This document shows positions 26,298 through 34,437 of a stretch of DNA of 64,000 bases, piece after piece (position 1 is the stretch's first letter; each line of letters starts with the position of its first letter). This stretch comes from QHVT01 sp036399015 (GTDB taxonomy: Bacteria > Acidobacteriota > Thermoanaerobaculia > Gp7-AA8): assembly GCA_036399015.1 (NCBI GenBank), contig DASWNW010000081.1, forward strand, positions 1 through 64,000, given 5' to 3'. A program made the position numbers and the translations under genes. A model generated the notes under the pieces. The model was not told the DNA's origin. It saw only the letters and a list, made by a program, of their open reading frames with translations, and did no database searches.

Positions 26298-26840
26298 TCA
26301 GTTGCGGCCGAGCTTCGACGCCGCCGCGGCCTCGGCCTGGGCGTCGCAGCCCGTGCGCCCGCGCGCGATCGCTTCTTCGACCTCGGCGCGCACGACGCCG
26401 TCGGCGATGTTGTCGGCGGCGATGGAGCGGAATCGCACCGCGAGCAACGCCGACTGCACCGCCTCCTCGCGCCGCCCCGTCGCCGCCAGCGAGTTCGCGA
26501 GACCGACGTAGAGCTCGGGACGCTGATCGAGACGCAGCGCCAGCCGGTAGTGCTGGATGGCCGCCTCGTGGTTCTCCACGAACGTCCACGCCTGCGCGCG
26601 GTGGAAGTGGAGGCGCATGTCGTGCGTCGCCGGTCCGGCGAACGCCTCCGTCTCCTCCAGCACCCGGCGCGCGATCAATCCCGCGTCGTACAGGGAAGGC
26701 GCCGTGTCGGCGCGCTTGAGACTGAGCGCCGCCTCGCGCGCGGCCCGGTTCCACCGAACCGGTGCGACGGCGGTGAAGTAGATCGCGGCGAGGGCCGCGG
26801 CGCAGATTGCCGCGGCGGCGAGGGCCTTAAGGGCGCGCAT
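26298..26840 (-). CDS. TPR-like membrane-anchored protein
   Basis: A 180-aa protein with one N-terminal TM segment (about 4-24) and a small helical domain resembling one or two tetratricopeptide repeats (residues 75-130: RLHFHRAQAWTFVENHEAAIQHYRLAL; ELYVGLANSLAATGRREEAVQ). The ATG at 26840 is preceded by GGAGGGA, which favours it over a Met 5 codons upstream. It overlaps the end of the O-antigen-ligase-like gene by 14 nt, so the two are coupled; such TPR partners often accompany Wzy/WaaL-type proteins. Confidence 0.7.
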   Translation of the reverse strand: MRALKALAAAAICAAALAAIYFTAVAPVRWNRAAREAALSLKRADTAPSLYDAGLIARRVLEETEAFAGPATHDMRLHFHRAQAWTFVENHEAAIQHYRLALRLDQRPELYVGLANSLAATGRREEAVQSALLAVRFRSIAADNIADGVVRAEVEEAIARGRTGCDAQAEAAAASKLGRN

Positions 26841-28170
26841 CGTCCCTCCAGGCACACAGCAGTCCGGCGATGTACGCGTACTGCATCAGCGACGTGGCGA
26901 GGTGCAGCGGGAACTGGGCGAGCGAGAGCACCGCCAGCGATACCGCCAGCGGCAGCGACAGGATGCGCACCAGCTCGCGGCGCGGGTCGCCGTCCGCCTC
27001 CGCGGCGCGTCTCCGGCGGAACGAGCCGGCGGCCAGCGCCGCGATGGCAGCCAGCATCAGCAGGTATCCCGGAACGCCCGTCTCGGCGAGCGTCTGCAGG
27101 TGATCGTTGTGCGTCTCGCCGAAGTTCGGAGTGCCGCTCCGGTTCCGGGTGAATAGCCCGCGATGGTTGTGCTCCGTGCAGATCTTGTAGGGCAGGTAGT
27201 TGGGCGCGAATCCCCCCGGGCCGATGCCCAGGAGCGGGTGGTCTTTCGCCATCGCGGCTGCGGACAGGTGTGCCACGAGCCGTCCCGAGAGAAAGTTGTC
27301 CCAGCGCCCTTGCTGCGCCCGCACCACGGCAGAGCGGATGCGCAGCCGCAGCGGGCGATAGGTGGCGTAGCCGGTCGCCGCGACGATGGCCACGAGCGTC
27401 ACCGCCGCCACGGCCTTCTTCCGATCGAGCAGGAGCGTCAGGGTCAGGATGGCCACCGTCAGGGTGATCACCGCCGTGATGTTGCGCGACATCACCACCG
27501 CCGCCAGCGCGAACACCGCGCCGCCGAAGCCGATCAGTCGCCGTGTGCGGTTTCGCTCCGCCATCCCCAGCGCAAGGCCGAGGATCACCAGGGTGACCAT
27601 GACCGCGCCGACGTCGTTCGGGTTTCCCAGCAGCGCCGACAGGGAGGCGATGATGGCCTGGACCGACTTCGGGTCGGCGTCCGGCGGCAGGAGCGGGTTC
27701 CACGTCCGCGTGACCTGCAGGGTCAGGAAGACGGTATTGCAGACGCCGCCGATCAGCGGGACGTACGCCCAGACGATGGAGCGGCCCGTGCCGACGGCGC
27801 GCGTGGTGAGGAAGAGCACCGCCGTGGCGATGACGGTGGCGGTCGAGTAGACGCTCAGCACCGGATAGGTGGACGTCAGCGAGGTGAGGAGCGTCCAGCC
27901 GCAGATCGCGGCCGGCAGGAAGACGTCCGGCGAAGACCAGCGCAGCCGCGGCAGCGTGCGCGGCGCGTAGAGCGCCCATAACGCCCAGAGCGCGGCCAGG
28001 AGGAAGCCGGCCGCCCGAAGGAGCGAGAGCTTGGGCGTGCGGAAGACGTCTTCGCCGCGGAAGTCGCCGATGACCGGGATCAGCACCGCGGCGGCAACGA
28101 CGATGGCCCACGCGATCCGCGCGGGGCGCCCACTTGCGACGGAGCCGCCGGGTGAAACCGCCTCATCCAT
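26827..28170 (-). CDS. O-antigen ligase family membrane protein (Wzy_C type)
   Basis: A 447-aa protein with about 11 TM segments. The periplasmic loop after residue 290 contains PLLGIGPGGFAPNYLPYK and then NFGETHNDHLQTLAETGVPGYLL; HNDxLQxLxExGxxG is the typical Wzy_C/O-antigen-ligase signature. It either ligates the finished chain to an acceptor or polymerises it. The locus therefore holds two such proteins (see 14961). It is transcribed opposite to the main operon, after the CapD-like gene and before the TPR protein. Confidence 0.85.
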   Translation of the reverse strand: MDEAVSPGGSVASGRPARIAWAIVVAAAVLIPVIGDFRGEDVFRTPKLSLLRAAGFLLAALWALWALYAPRTLPRLRWSSPDVFLPAAICGWTLLTSLTSTYPVLSVYSTATVIATAVLFLTTRAVGTGRSIVWAYVPLIGGVCNTVFLTLQVTRTWNPLLPPDADPKSVQAIIASLSALLGNPNDVGAVMVTLVILGLALGMAERNRTRRLIGFGGAVFALAAVVMSRNITAVITLTVAILTLTLLLDRKKAVAAVTLVAIVAATGYATYRPLRLRIRSAVVRAQQGRWDNFLSGRLVAHLSAAAMAKDHPLLGIGPGGFAPNYLPYKICTEHNHRGLFTRNRSGTPNFGETHNDHLQTLAETGVPGYLLMLAAIAALAAGSFRRRRAAEADGDPRRELVRILSLPLAVSLAVLSLAQFPLHLATSLMQYAYIAGLLCAWRDDARP

Positions 28171-28188
28171 CGCTTACGGCTGCTGCTT

Positions 28189-30126
28189 TCAGACCTCGTG
28201 CTGGGGCTGGCGCCGGATCGGAATGGGCGGAGGCGTCAGCATCCGCGGCCGGACCGGCTCCGGAGTCTGCGCCGTCGTCGGGTCCGGCTTGTACTCCGGG
28301 ATGAACTCGTGCAGCGCGGCAACGACCGCCGCGGTGCCGGTGTCATAGGCCCGCTCTGCCTTCGCCAGCCAGTGCGCCACGGCCTGCGGGTGCGGCTGCG
28401 GAGCCTCGGTCACGACGATCTGCGGGTGATTGGTCACGTGCACGTGCTCGCCGTGCATCCGCACTTCCTCGTACAGCTTCTCGCCTGGACGGAGGCCGGT
28501 GAACTTGATCTCGACGTCGTCCTCGGTCTTGTTCGAGAGGCGGATCAGGTCGCGCGCGAGCTCGGCGATCTTCACCGGCTCACCCATGTCCAGCATCAGC
28601 ACGCGCCCATGCTCGGGGAGCGTCACGGCCTGGAGAACCAGCGACACCGCCTCCGACGTGCGGAGGAAGTACCTGGTCACGTCGGGATGGGTGACAGTCA
28701 CCGGGCCGCCGGCCGCGATCTGCTGCATGAACAGGGGGATCACGCTGCCGGAGGAGCCGATCACGTTGCCGAAGCGGACCACGTTCACCTTCATCGACGT
28801 CCGCTTCGCGAAGTCGAGGACGGCGATCTCGGCGGCGCGCTTGGTCGCCCCCATGACGTTTGTCGGGTTGATGGCTTTGTCGGTGGAGATCAGGACGAAG
28901 CGCTCCACGCCGTGGCGGGAGCACAGCTCCGCGACCGCGCGCGTGGCGAAGCAGTTGTTGCGCAGGTACTCGGGCGGGTTCTGCTCGCCGAGGGGAACGT
29001 GCTTGTGCGCGGCGGCGTGGAGCACGATGTGCGGCCGTGCGCCGGCGATGACCTTGCCCATGGTCGCTTCGTCGTTGATGTCCGCCAGGTGGTGGCGGAG
29101 CCGCGAGGCGAGCTGCGGCTGCTCGGAGGTCAGGCGGCGGCCCACTTCGTACAGCGCGAACTCGGAGCGTTCCACGAGGTGGAGCGACTCCGGCTGGAGG
29201 CGGAGGATCTGGCTGGCCAGCTCCGAGCCGATCGTGCCGCCGGCGCCGGTGACCAGGACGCGGCGGCCGGTGACCAGCTCCCGGACCGGGTCGCCGGGGA
29301 GGTCGACGCGCGCGCGGCGCAGCAGGTCCTCGACGTTCACCGGGCGCAGCTCGCTGACGTGCACTTCGCCCTTCACGAGCTGGTCGATGCCGGGGATGGT
29401 GGTGAAGGGGAGGTCGGCGCTGGAGAGGTGGTGGATGATCTCGCGGATGCGCTTGCCCGAGGCGCTGGGGATGGCGATCAGCGCCTCGATGGCCTCGGTC
29501 TCGTCGGAGATGGCCTCGATGTTCGAGATCGGACCGCGCACGAGGATGCCGCGGATGTGGGAGCCCCACTTGGCGCGATGGTCGTCGACGAACGCCGCCA
29601 CGCGCATGCCCAACTGCGGGCGGTGCTCGATCTCGCGGGCCAGCGCCTCGCCGGCGTCGCCCGCGCCGATGATCAGCACGTTGCGGACGGTCGACGGCTT
29701 GGCCGAGCGCATCCGGTCGCGGCCGACGCGGATCATCACGCGGGCCCCGAACAGCGTCAGGATCACGAATGCCCAGTCGACCACCAGGACGCTGCGCGGC
29801 GGGTGGAACATCGGGACGGAGTCCACGTACCAGAGGCCCAGCAGCATGGCCGAGGCGGTGGTGACGCCGAAGACCAGCCGCAGGACGTCGGTGATGCCGA
29901 CGTACCGCCACCAGCCGCGGTAGAACTTGAAGAGCGCGCCGATGACGAGCTGCACGCCGACCACGATGGGCAGGCTGGTCAGTGCGACCGGGACCCAGTT
30001 TCTCGGGACGTGGAAATCGAACCGGAGGAGGACCGCCAGGACGTAACAGCCGGTGAAGACGATCGCGTGAAAAATCGTCAGGACGGCGATCCTCGCGGCG
30101 GAGGTGCGGAGCAGGAAATTGTTCAT
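28189..30126 (-). CDS. CapD/WbpM/PglF-type nucleoside-diphosphate-sugar dehydratase
   Basis: Membrane-anchored UDP-GlcNAc 4,6-dehydratase-like protein, about 645 aa from the Met at 30126 (open to 30168). Four N-terminal TM helices (to about 125), a first nucleotide-binding region (RNVLIIGAGDAGEALARE), then the catalytic extended SDR domain with VLVTGAGGTIGSELASQIL. Further on are HAAAHKHVPL, STDKAINPTNVMGATKR (active-site Met/Lys region of the long CapD class) and GLRPGEKLYEE. The product, a UDP-4-keto-6-deoxy-HexNAc, would feed the PglE-like aminotransferase. It has its own upstream promoter-like sequence at 30227-30256. Confidence 0.9.
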   Translation of the reverse strand: MNNFLLRTSAARIAVLTIFHAIVFTGCYVLAVLLRFDFHVPRNWVPVALTSLPIVVGVQLVIGALFKFYRGWWRYVGITDVLRLVFGVTTASAMLLGLWYVDSVPMFHPPRSVLVVDWAFVILTLFGARVMIRVGRDRMRSAKPSTVRNVLIIGAGDAGEALAREIEHRPQLGMRVAAFVDDHRAKWGSHIRGILVRGPISNIEAISDETEAIEALIAIPSASGKRIREIIHHLSSADLPFTTIPGIDQLVKGEVHVSELRPVNVEDLLRRARVDLPGDPVRELVTGRRVLVTGAGGTIGSELASQILRLQPESLHLVERSEFALYEVGRRLTSEQPQLASRLRHHLADINDEATMGKVIAGARPHIVLHAAAHKHVPLGEQNPPEYLRNNCFATRAVAELCSRHGVERFVLISTDKAINPTNVMGATKRAAEIAVLDFAKRTSMKVNVVRFGNVIGSSGSVIPLFMQQIAAGGPVTVTHPDVTRYFLRTSEAVSLVLQAVTLPEHGRVLMLDMGEPVKIAELARDLIRLSNKTEDDVEIKFTGLRPGEKLYEEVRMHGEHVHVTNHPQIVVTEAPQPHPQAVAHWLAKAERAYDTGTAAVVAALHEFIPEYKPDPTTAQTPEPVRPRMLTPPPIPIRRQPQHEV

Positions 30127-30226
30127 TCGAGGAACGGGCATTCGTTGGCGCTCGCGAACTGTTGACACCGGTAGCGCCGCTGATGCGCTAAATGGACGGA
30201 CTCACAGTCGTTCGATTCGGGATGTA

Positions 30227-30256
30227 ATTATAATGGCGCCGCGTTGAGCGCGGCAA
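30227..30256 (-). promoter_or_regulatory. Candidate promoter of the CapD-like gene; overlapping divergent -10
   Basis: On the minus strand TTGCCG (30256-30251) and TATAAT (30232-30227) are spaced 18 bp apart and point at the CapD-like gene. The plus strand also reads a perfect TATAAT at 30229-30234, facing the gene at 30264, so two divergent -10 boxes interlock. No matching plus-strand -35 was seen. Confidence 0.4.
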
Positions 30257-30263
30257 GCTTTAT

Positions 30264-31049
30264 TTGACGTTGCGCGACGATCCCATCGGTCCCGTGCTTT
30301 CCTCGACTTCCGGCATGCCCCACGATCTGAAACGGCTCGGCAGCCGCGCGCTGGCCGCGTTCGTTTCCGAGAACGTCTCCGTCCTCTCGGAAGACGAGGC
30401 GCTGGCAATCCTCGAGAACGCCGGCGTAACCACCCAGATCGTCGGCAGAATCGCCCAGACGGCCCGGCTCACCGGCTTCTACTCCGTCCGCCAGCGGCTC
30501 GTGTCGCACCGCCGGACGCCGCTGGCGCACGCCGTCAAGCTCGTCCATTACCTCTACTGGTTCGACCTCCTGGCGCTCTCGATCGACGTGCAGGTCCCGG
30601 CGCCGGTCCGCCGGGCCATCGACACACAGCTCCTGATCCGGGTCGAGAACCTCACCACCGGCGACCGCGTCGCCTCGGCGCGCCGCTGCAGCCAGGCCCT
30701 GATCAACGTGTTTCTCTACGACCCCCATCCGAAGGTCTTCGAGGCGCTGCTGGTCAATAAGCGGCTGCGGGAGGAAGACCTGGTCGTGCTCGCCAACTCG
30801 AACCGCGCCACGGCCGAGCAGTTGCGCATGCTGGCGGAGGACGCCCGCTGGTCCTACCGCTACGCGATCCGGAAGGCGCTGGTGATGAACCCCGCCACGC
30901 CGCGCGCCGCGGCCGCCTCGCAGCTCCGCCATCTCTCGCGCTCCGATCTGCGGCGCATCCACGCGAGCCCCGCCACGACGGTGTACGTGCGGCGCTGTAT
31001 CGAGCGCCTCCGCCCGGACGATTTTTCGGCGGCTGTGCGGACGGATTGA
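30264..31049 (+). CDS. Helical-repeat protein of unknown function, paralogue of the gene at 31932
   Basis: Up to 261 aa, soluble, almost entirely alpha-helical with HEAT/LRV-like pairs. The start shown is a TTG; ATG at 30315 or GTG at 30294 are alternatives, and none has a clear Shine-Dalgarno sequence. The C-terminal part (W..Y.I...L..NP.TP...A...L..LS..DLRRI) matches the end of the protein at 31932, so the two are diverged paralogues. It lies between the divergent CapD-like gene and the RodZ-like gene. I cannot assign a function; helical scaffolds of this kind usually bind proteins. Confidence 0.65.
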   Translation: MTLRDDPIGPVLSSTSGMPHDLKRLGSRALAAFVSENVSVLSEDEALAILENAGVTTQIVGRIAQTARLTGFYSVRQRLVSHRRTPLAHAVKLVHYLYWFDLLALSIDVQVPAPVRRAIDTQLLIRVENLTTGDRVASARRCSQALINVFLYDPHPKVFEALLVNKRLREEDLVVLANSNRATAEQLRMLAEDARWSYRYAIRKALVMNPATPRAAAASQLRHLSRSDLRRIHASPATTVYVRRCIERLRPDDFSAAVRTD

Positions 31050-31052
31050 CCC

Positions 31053-31058
31053 TACAAT
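31053..31058 (+). promoter_or_regulatory. Candidate -10 box of the rodZ-like operon
   Basis: TACAAT ends 10 nt before the ATG at 31069 and overlaps nothing coding. There is no Shine-Dalgarno sequence and no good -35. Same arrangement as several other operon starts in the window. Confidence 0.35.
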
Positions 31059-31068
31059 ACGCCCCCGG

Positions 31069-31935
31069 ATGCCTGATCAGGAGCCGCAGGGGCAGGGAGG
31101 CGCCTCGGAGCTCGCTTCCTTCGGTGAAGAGCTTCGTCGCGAGCGGGAGATCCGCGGTATCTCTTTGAAAGAGATCGCCGACGCGACCAAGGTCAGCAAG
31201 CGCTTTCTCGAAGCCCTCGAGCGCAACGACCACCGCACGCTCCCGGCGCCGGTCTTCACCCGCGGCTTCGTCCGCGAGTACGCCCGCTACGTTGGCCTGA
31301 ACGTCGAGGAGATCGTCAACCGCTACAACTTCGCCGCGGCGAAGGACGAGCGGATCGAAAAGCCGCCGCACGTCGAGAAGTATCCGCAGGTGCCGGTCCG
31401 CGACATCTCCCCCAAGCCGCCGCCCAAGCGGGGCATTCCCCCCGTCTACGCACGCGTCAACCGCAACATCATCGCCATGGTCCTGCTCATCGGCGCGCTC
31501 AGCGGCGTGGCCTGGTGGGCGGTCCAGTACCGTGGCCGCACCGAGGCCGAGCCGGTCGACGCGGTGCCGGTCACCGCCACCCGCGCCGTCGCACCCCCCG
31601 TGCTCCCGCCCGCCGCCGCGCAGACCGACGACTCCAAGCTCCGCCTGGCCGTCGAAGTGGTCGAGAACGCCTGGGTCGAGCTCGAAGCCGACGGCAAGAC
31701 CGTCGTCAAGGCGGTGATGGAGAAGGGGGAGCGTCGCACCTTCGAGGCCGCCGACGCGTTCCGCTTCCGGAACATCGGAAATGCCGCCGGCCTCCGCCTG
31801 ACGCTGAACGGCGCCACCGTCCCGCCGCTCGGCGAGGTGGGCGAAGTGGTGAAGAACCGCGTCTTCGACCGAAACGTCCTCCAGCAGATCCGCTCGGGCG
31901 GCACCGGAATCGCCGCAACGCAGACGCAGTCATGA
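31069..31935 (+). CDS. RodZ-like HTH membrane protein (DUF4115)
   Basis: A 288-aa protein. The N-terminal cytoplasmic Cro/C1-type HTH at about 17-85 (FGEELRREREIRGISLKEIADATKVSKRFLEALE, then FVREYARYVGL) is the RodZ-type domain. One TM helix at about 130-146 (IIAMVLLIGALSGVAWWAV). The C-terminal periplasmic DUF4115 region, about 195-275, includes WVELEADGKTVVKAVMEKGERRTF. RodZ links MreB to the membrane and affects cell shape; in many phyla the homologue is only an HTH/DUF4115 protein of unclear role. First gene of the operon that runs through the DnaJ and PP2C genes. Confidence 0.85.
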   Translation: MPDQEPQGQGGASELASFGEELRREREIRGISLKEIADATKVSKRFLEALERNDHRTLPAPVFTRGFVREYARYVGLNVEEIVNRYNFAAAKDERIEKPPHVEKYPQVPVRDISPKPPPKRGIPPVYARVNRNIIAMVLLIGALSGVAWWAVQYRGRTEAEPVDAVPVTATRAVAPPVLPPAAAQTDDSKLRLAVEVVENAWVELEADGKTVVKAVMEKGERRTFEAADAFRFRNIGNAAGLRLTLNGATVPPLGEVGEVVKNRVFDRNVLQQIRSGGTGIAATQTQS

Positions 31936-33023
31936 GCACCACCGGCACGGGCGAGCTCACCGCGACCGCCGTCATCGGCATGATCGAGTCGGGGGCGTAT
32001 CCACGCGAAGTCGTGGCGACCATCGCCCGCGGCTTCCTCCCGCTCGCGCAGGAAGACCTCATCGGCGTCCTGGTCTACCTCGCCAGGAGCGAGGACGCCG
32101 AGATCGCCGCCTTCGCCCGCGAGGCCTTCGCCACCGAGCTGCCGGCGCGGGCCGTCTTCGAGTACGCCTCGAACGAGAGCATCGAGCCGGCGCACCTCAT
32201 CCGCCTCTTCCAGTACACCGACGACAACATCGTCCTCGAGGCGCTGATCCGGAATCGCGCCATTCCCGACTCGGTCATCGCCGACGTCGCCCGCCGCGCC
32301 GAGCCGCGCGTGCAGGAAGTCATCGTCATCAACCAGGCCCGCATCCTCCGCGCGCCGGAGATCCTCGACGCGCTGCTGGAGAACCCGGCCCTCTCCGCCG
32401 ACGCCCGCCGCCGCGCGCTCGAGACGAAGGAAGAGTTCTTCGAGAAACGGGCGCGCCTGCAGCAGCTCGAGGAGGAGCAGGAAGAAGAGCTGCTCAACAT
32501 CTCTCTCGAGCCGATCGCCGACCTGCTGGAGAAGGCGGCCGAGCTGGAAAGCGAGCCGCCGGCGCCCCCTCCGCCCCTCATGGAGAGCGAGAAGACCGAC
32601 GCGAAGAAGGCGTCGCTCTGGGCGCGGGTCAGCTTCATGAGCGTCGCCGAGAAGGTGCAGCTCGCGTTTCGCGGCGACCGCACCGCGCGCATGCTCCTGG
32701 TGCGGGAGCGGAACAAGCTCGTTTGCGCTGCGGTGATGCGCAATCCCCGCATGACCGAGCAGGAGGCCGAGCAGATCGCCACCATGCGCAACGTCGAGGA
32801 AGAAGTGCTGCGCCTCGTCGGCATGCGCCGCGACTGGATGAGCAAGTACAACATCATGATCAACCTCTGCCGCAATCCGAAGACGCCGGTGGGGGTTGTC
32901 GTGCCGTTGATCAATCGTTTAACCTTGCGTGATTTGAAAGGCTTGAAGGACGACAGAGGGGTCCAGCACGTCGTCCGCGACATGGCCCGGAAAGCCTATC
33001 TTCAGCGATCCCAGAAAACTTGA
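31932..33023 (+). CDS. HEAT/LRV-like helical-repeat protein
   Basis: A 363-aa soluble protein. Helical repeats fill residues 10-165. A strongly acidic coiled-coil-like segment rich in Glu (about 165-205), a Pro-rich linker (about 210-222), then a second helical block to the C-terminus with RDWMSKYNIMINLCRNPKTP and INRLTLRDLKGLKDD. That end block resembles the protein at 30264. Start is the ATG overlapping the rodZ-like stop (ATGA), and the next gene begins directly after its stop. Known function: none. It may be a scaffold working with the adjacent DnaJ-TPR and phosphatase proteins. Confidence 0.75.
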   Translation: MSTTGTGELTATAVIGMIESGAYPREVVATIARGFLPLAQEDLIGVLVYLARSEDAEIAAFAREAFATELPARAVFEYASNESIEPAHLIRLFQYTDDNIVLEALIRNRAIPDSVIADVARRAEPRVQEVIVINQARILRAPEILDALLENPALSADARRRALETKEEFFEKRARLQQLEEEQEEELLNISLEPIADLLEKAAELESEPPAPPPPLMESEKTDAKKASLWARVSFMSVAEKVQLAFRGDRTARMLLVRERNKLVCAAVMRNPRMTEQEAEQIATMRNVEEEVLRLVGMRRDWMSKYNIMINLCRNPKTPVGVVVPLINRLTLRDLKGLKDDRGVQHVVRDMARKAYLQRSQKT

Positions 33024-33671
33024 ATGAAGGTCAACTACTACGAGGTTCTGGGTGTCGAGCGGTCCGCCTCCGAACAGGAGATCCGCGAACGCTTCCGGCA
33101 ACTCGCGCGCGAGAATCATCCCGACCGCTATCGCGGCGACGACAAGGCGGGCGCGGAGCGCAAGTTCCAGCTCCTCACTGAAGCCGTGAACGTCCTCACC
33201 AACTCCGAGAAGCGCAAACAGCACGACGCCGGGCTCGGCGCCGGCGCCTCGAAAGCCAACGTCGACTTCGTGCAGATCGCCAAGGCGTATCTCGCCAAGG
33301 GCGTGAAGGCCTACAAGGACGGCGACATGCGGGGCGCGTACGAGAACTTCGACCTCGCCACCAAGCACAACGCGCAGGACGCGAAGGCGTTCCACTACCT
33401 CGCCCTCGCGGCGTCCCGCATCCCCGGTCAGATCCGCACCGCGGTTCAGGCCATCGAGAGTGCCGTGCAGCGCGAGCCGATGAATGCGGTATATCTGAAG
33501 GACGCAGGACTGCTCTGCAAGAGCGCCGGCCTGGTCGCCAAGGCCGAGCGCTATTTCGAGGAGACCCTGAAGTGGGATGCCTCGAACGCCGCCGCCCAGA
33601 ACGCCCTGGCCGAGCTGCGTGAGACGAAGGAGACAGGAAAAGGCGGCTTCTCGATCTTCGGGAAACGCTGA
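33024..33671 (+). CDS. DnaJ-domain protein with C-terminal TPR region
   Basis: A 215-aa protein. A J domain at residues 4-68 with the HPD motif at 32-34 (NHPDRYRG), able in principle to stimulate an Hsp70 ATPase. It lacks the Gly/Phe, zinc-finger and CTD regions of DnaJ. Residues 80-200 form about three TPR-like helix pairs (ALIAYLAKGVKAYKDGD-like: AYLAKGVKAYKDGDMRGAYE, AFHYLALAASRIPG, AERYFEETLKWDASNAAAQ). Its ATG follows the previous stop with no gap, and its own stop overlaps the PP2C ATG by one base. Probably a targeting co-chaperone for a particular client. Confidence 0.87.
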   Translation: MKVNYYEVLGVERSASEQEIRERFRQLARENHPDRYRGDDKAGAERKFQLLTEAVNVLTNSEKRKQHDAGLGAGASKANVDFVQIAKAYLAKGVKAYKDGDMRGAYENFDLATKHNAQDAKAFHYLALAASRIPGQIRTAVQAIESAVQREPMNAVYLKDAGLLCKSAGLVAKAERYFEETLKWDASNAAAQNALAELRETKETGKGGFSIFGKR

Positions 33672-34435
33672 TGGACATGGACGTCAAGGCATTCGGGCTC
33701 ACGCACGTCGGCCGGCAGCGGCAGCACAACGAGGACGCGTTCCTCGTCGAGGGCAATGCGCGTCTCTTCCTCGTCGCCGACGGGATGGGCGGCCACGCCG
33801 CCGGCGAGATTGCCTCCCGGATCGCCGTCGACTCGATCAACGAGTTCATCGTCCACACGAAGGAAGACGACGGCACCTGGCCGCACGCCTACGACGAGCA
33901 CTACAAGCGCTCCACGAACCGGCTCATGGCCGCGGTGCGCATGGCCAACACGCGGGTGCTCGAGGCGATGCGCAAGGATGCGCGCCTGCGCGGCATGGGC
34001 ACGACCGTCGTGGCCTGCCTCGCCGACGACTCCACCGTCTCGGTCGCGCACGTCGGCGACTCGCGCGCCTACCTCATTCGCGCCGGGCAGCTCTCGCGCA
34101 TCACGAACGATCACTCCTGGGTCTTCGAGCAGGTCCAGGCCGGCATGCTCACCGAGGCGGAGGCGGAGAAGCACCCGCTCCGCAACGTCATCACCCGCGC
34201 CCTCGGCGGCGCATTGCAGGTCACGCCCGACGCCTCCGAGATCGAGGCCCAGCCCGGAGATGTCGTCCTTCTCTGCTCCGACGGCCTGACAGGCATGGTC
34301 CCTGAATCAGAGATTCTCCGGATCGTGACGGCGAACAAGGGCGACCTGCAGAAAACCTGTCAGCAGCTCATCGACGCCGCCAACGAGAGGGGAGGCCTCG
34401 ACAACGTCACGGCCGTCCTCGTCGAGACCACCTGA
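33671..34435 (+). CDS. PP2C-type Ser/Thr protein phosphatase (Stp1-like)
   Basis: A 254-aa PPM phosphatase with the bacterial Stp1/PstP pattern: HNEDAF near 19-24, VADGMGGHAAGE at 35-46 with metal-binding Asp37, GMGTTVVACL, VAHVGDSRAYLIR, LTNDH-like ITNDHSWVFEQ, and LLCSDGLTGMV with a later GGLDNVTAVL containing the last metal-binding Asp. It reverses Ser/Thr phosphorylation by Hanks-type kinases, none of which is in the window. The gene is coupled to the DnaJ-TPR gene and is followed after 2 nt by the selenoprotein start codon. Confidence 0.93.
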   Translation: MDMDVKAFGLTHVGRQRQHNEDAFLVEGNARLFLVADGMGGHAAGEIASRIAVDSINEFIVHTKEDDGTWPHAYDEHYKRSTNRLMAAVRMANTRVLEAMRKDARLRGMGTTVVACLADDSTVSVAHVGDSRAYLIRAGQLSRITNDHSWVFEQVQAGMLTEAEAEKHPLRNVITRALGGALQVTPDASEIEAQPGDVVLLCSDGLTGMVPESEILRIVTANKGDLQKTCQQLIDAANERGGLDNVTAVLVETT

Positions 34436-34437
34436 CC

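Noticed and set aside
31053..31069. TTGACC at 31046 as a -35 box for the rodZ-like operon
   Set aside because: It abuts the TACAAT box with almost no spacer, so it cannot form a -35/-10 pair.
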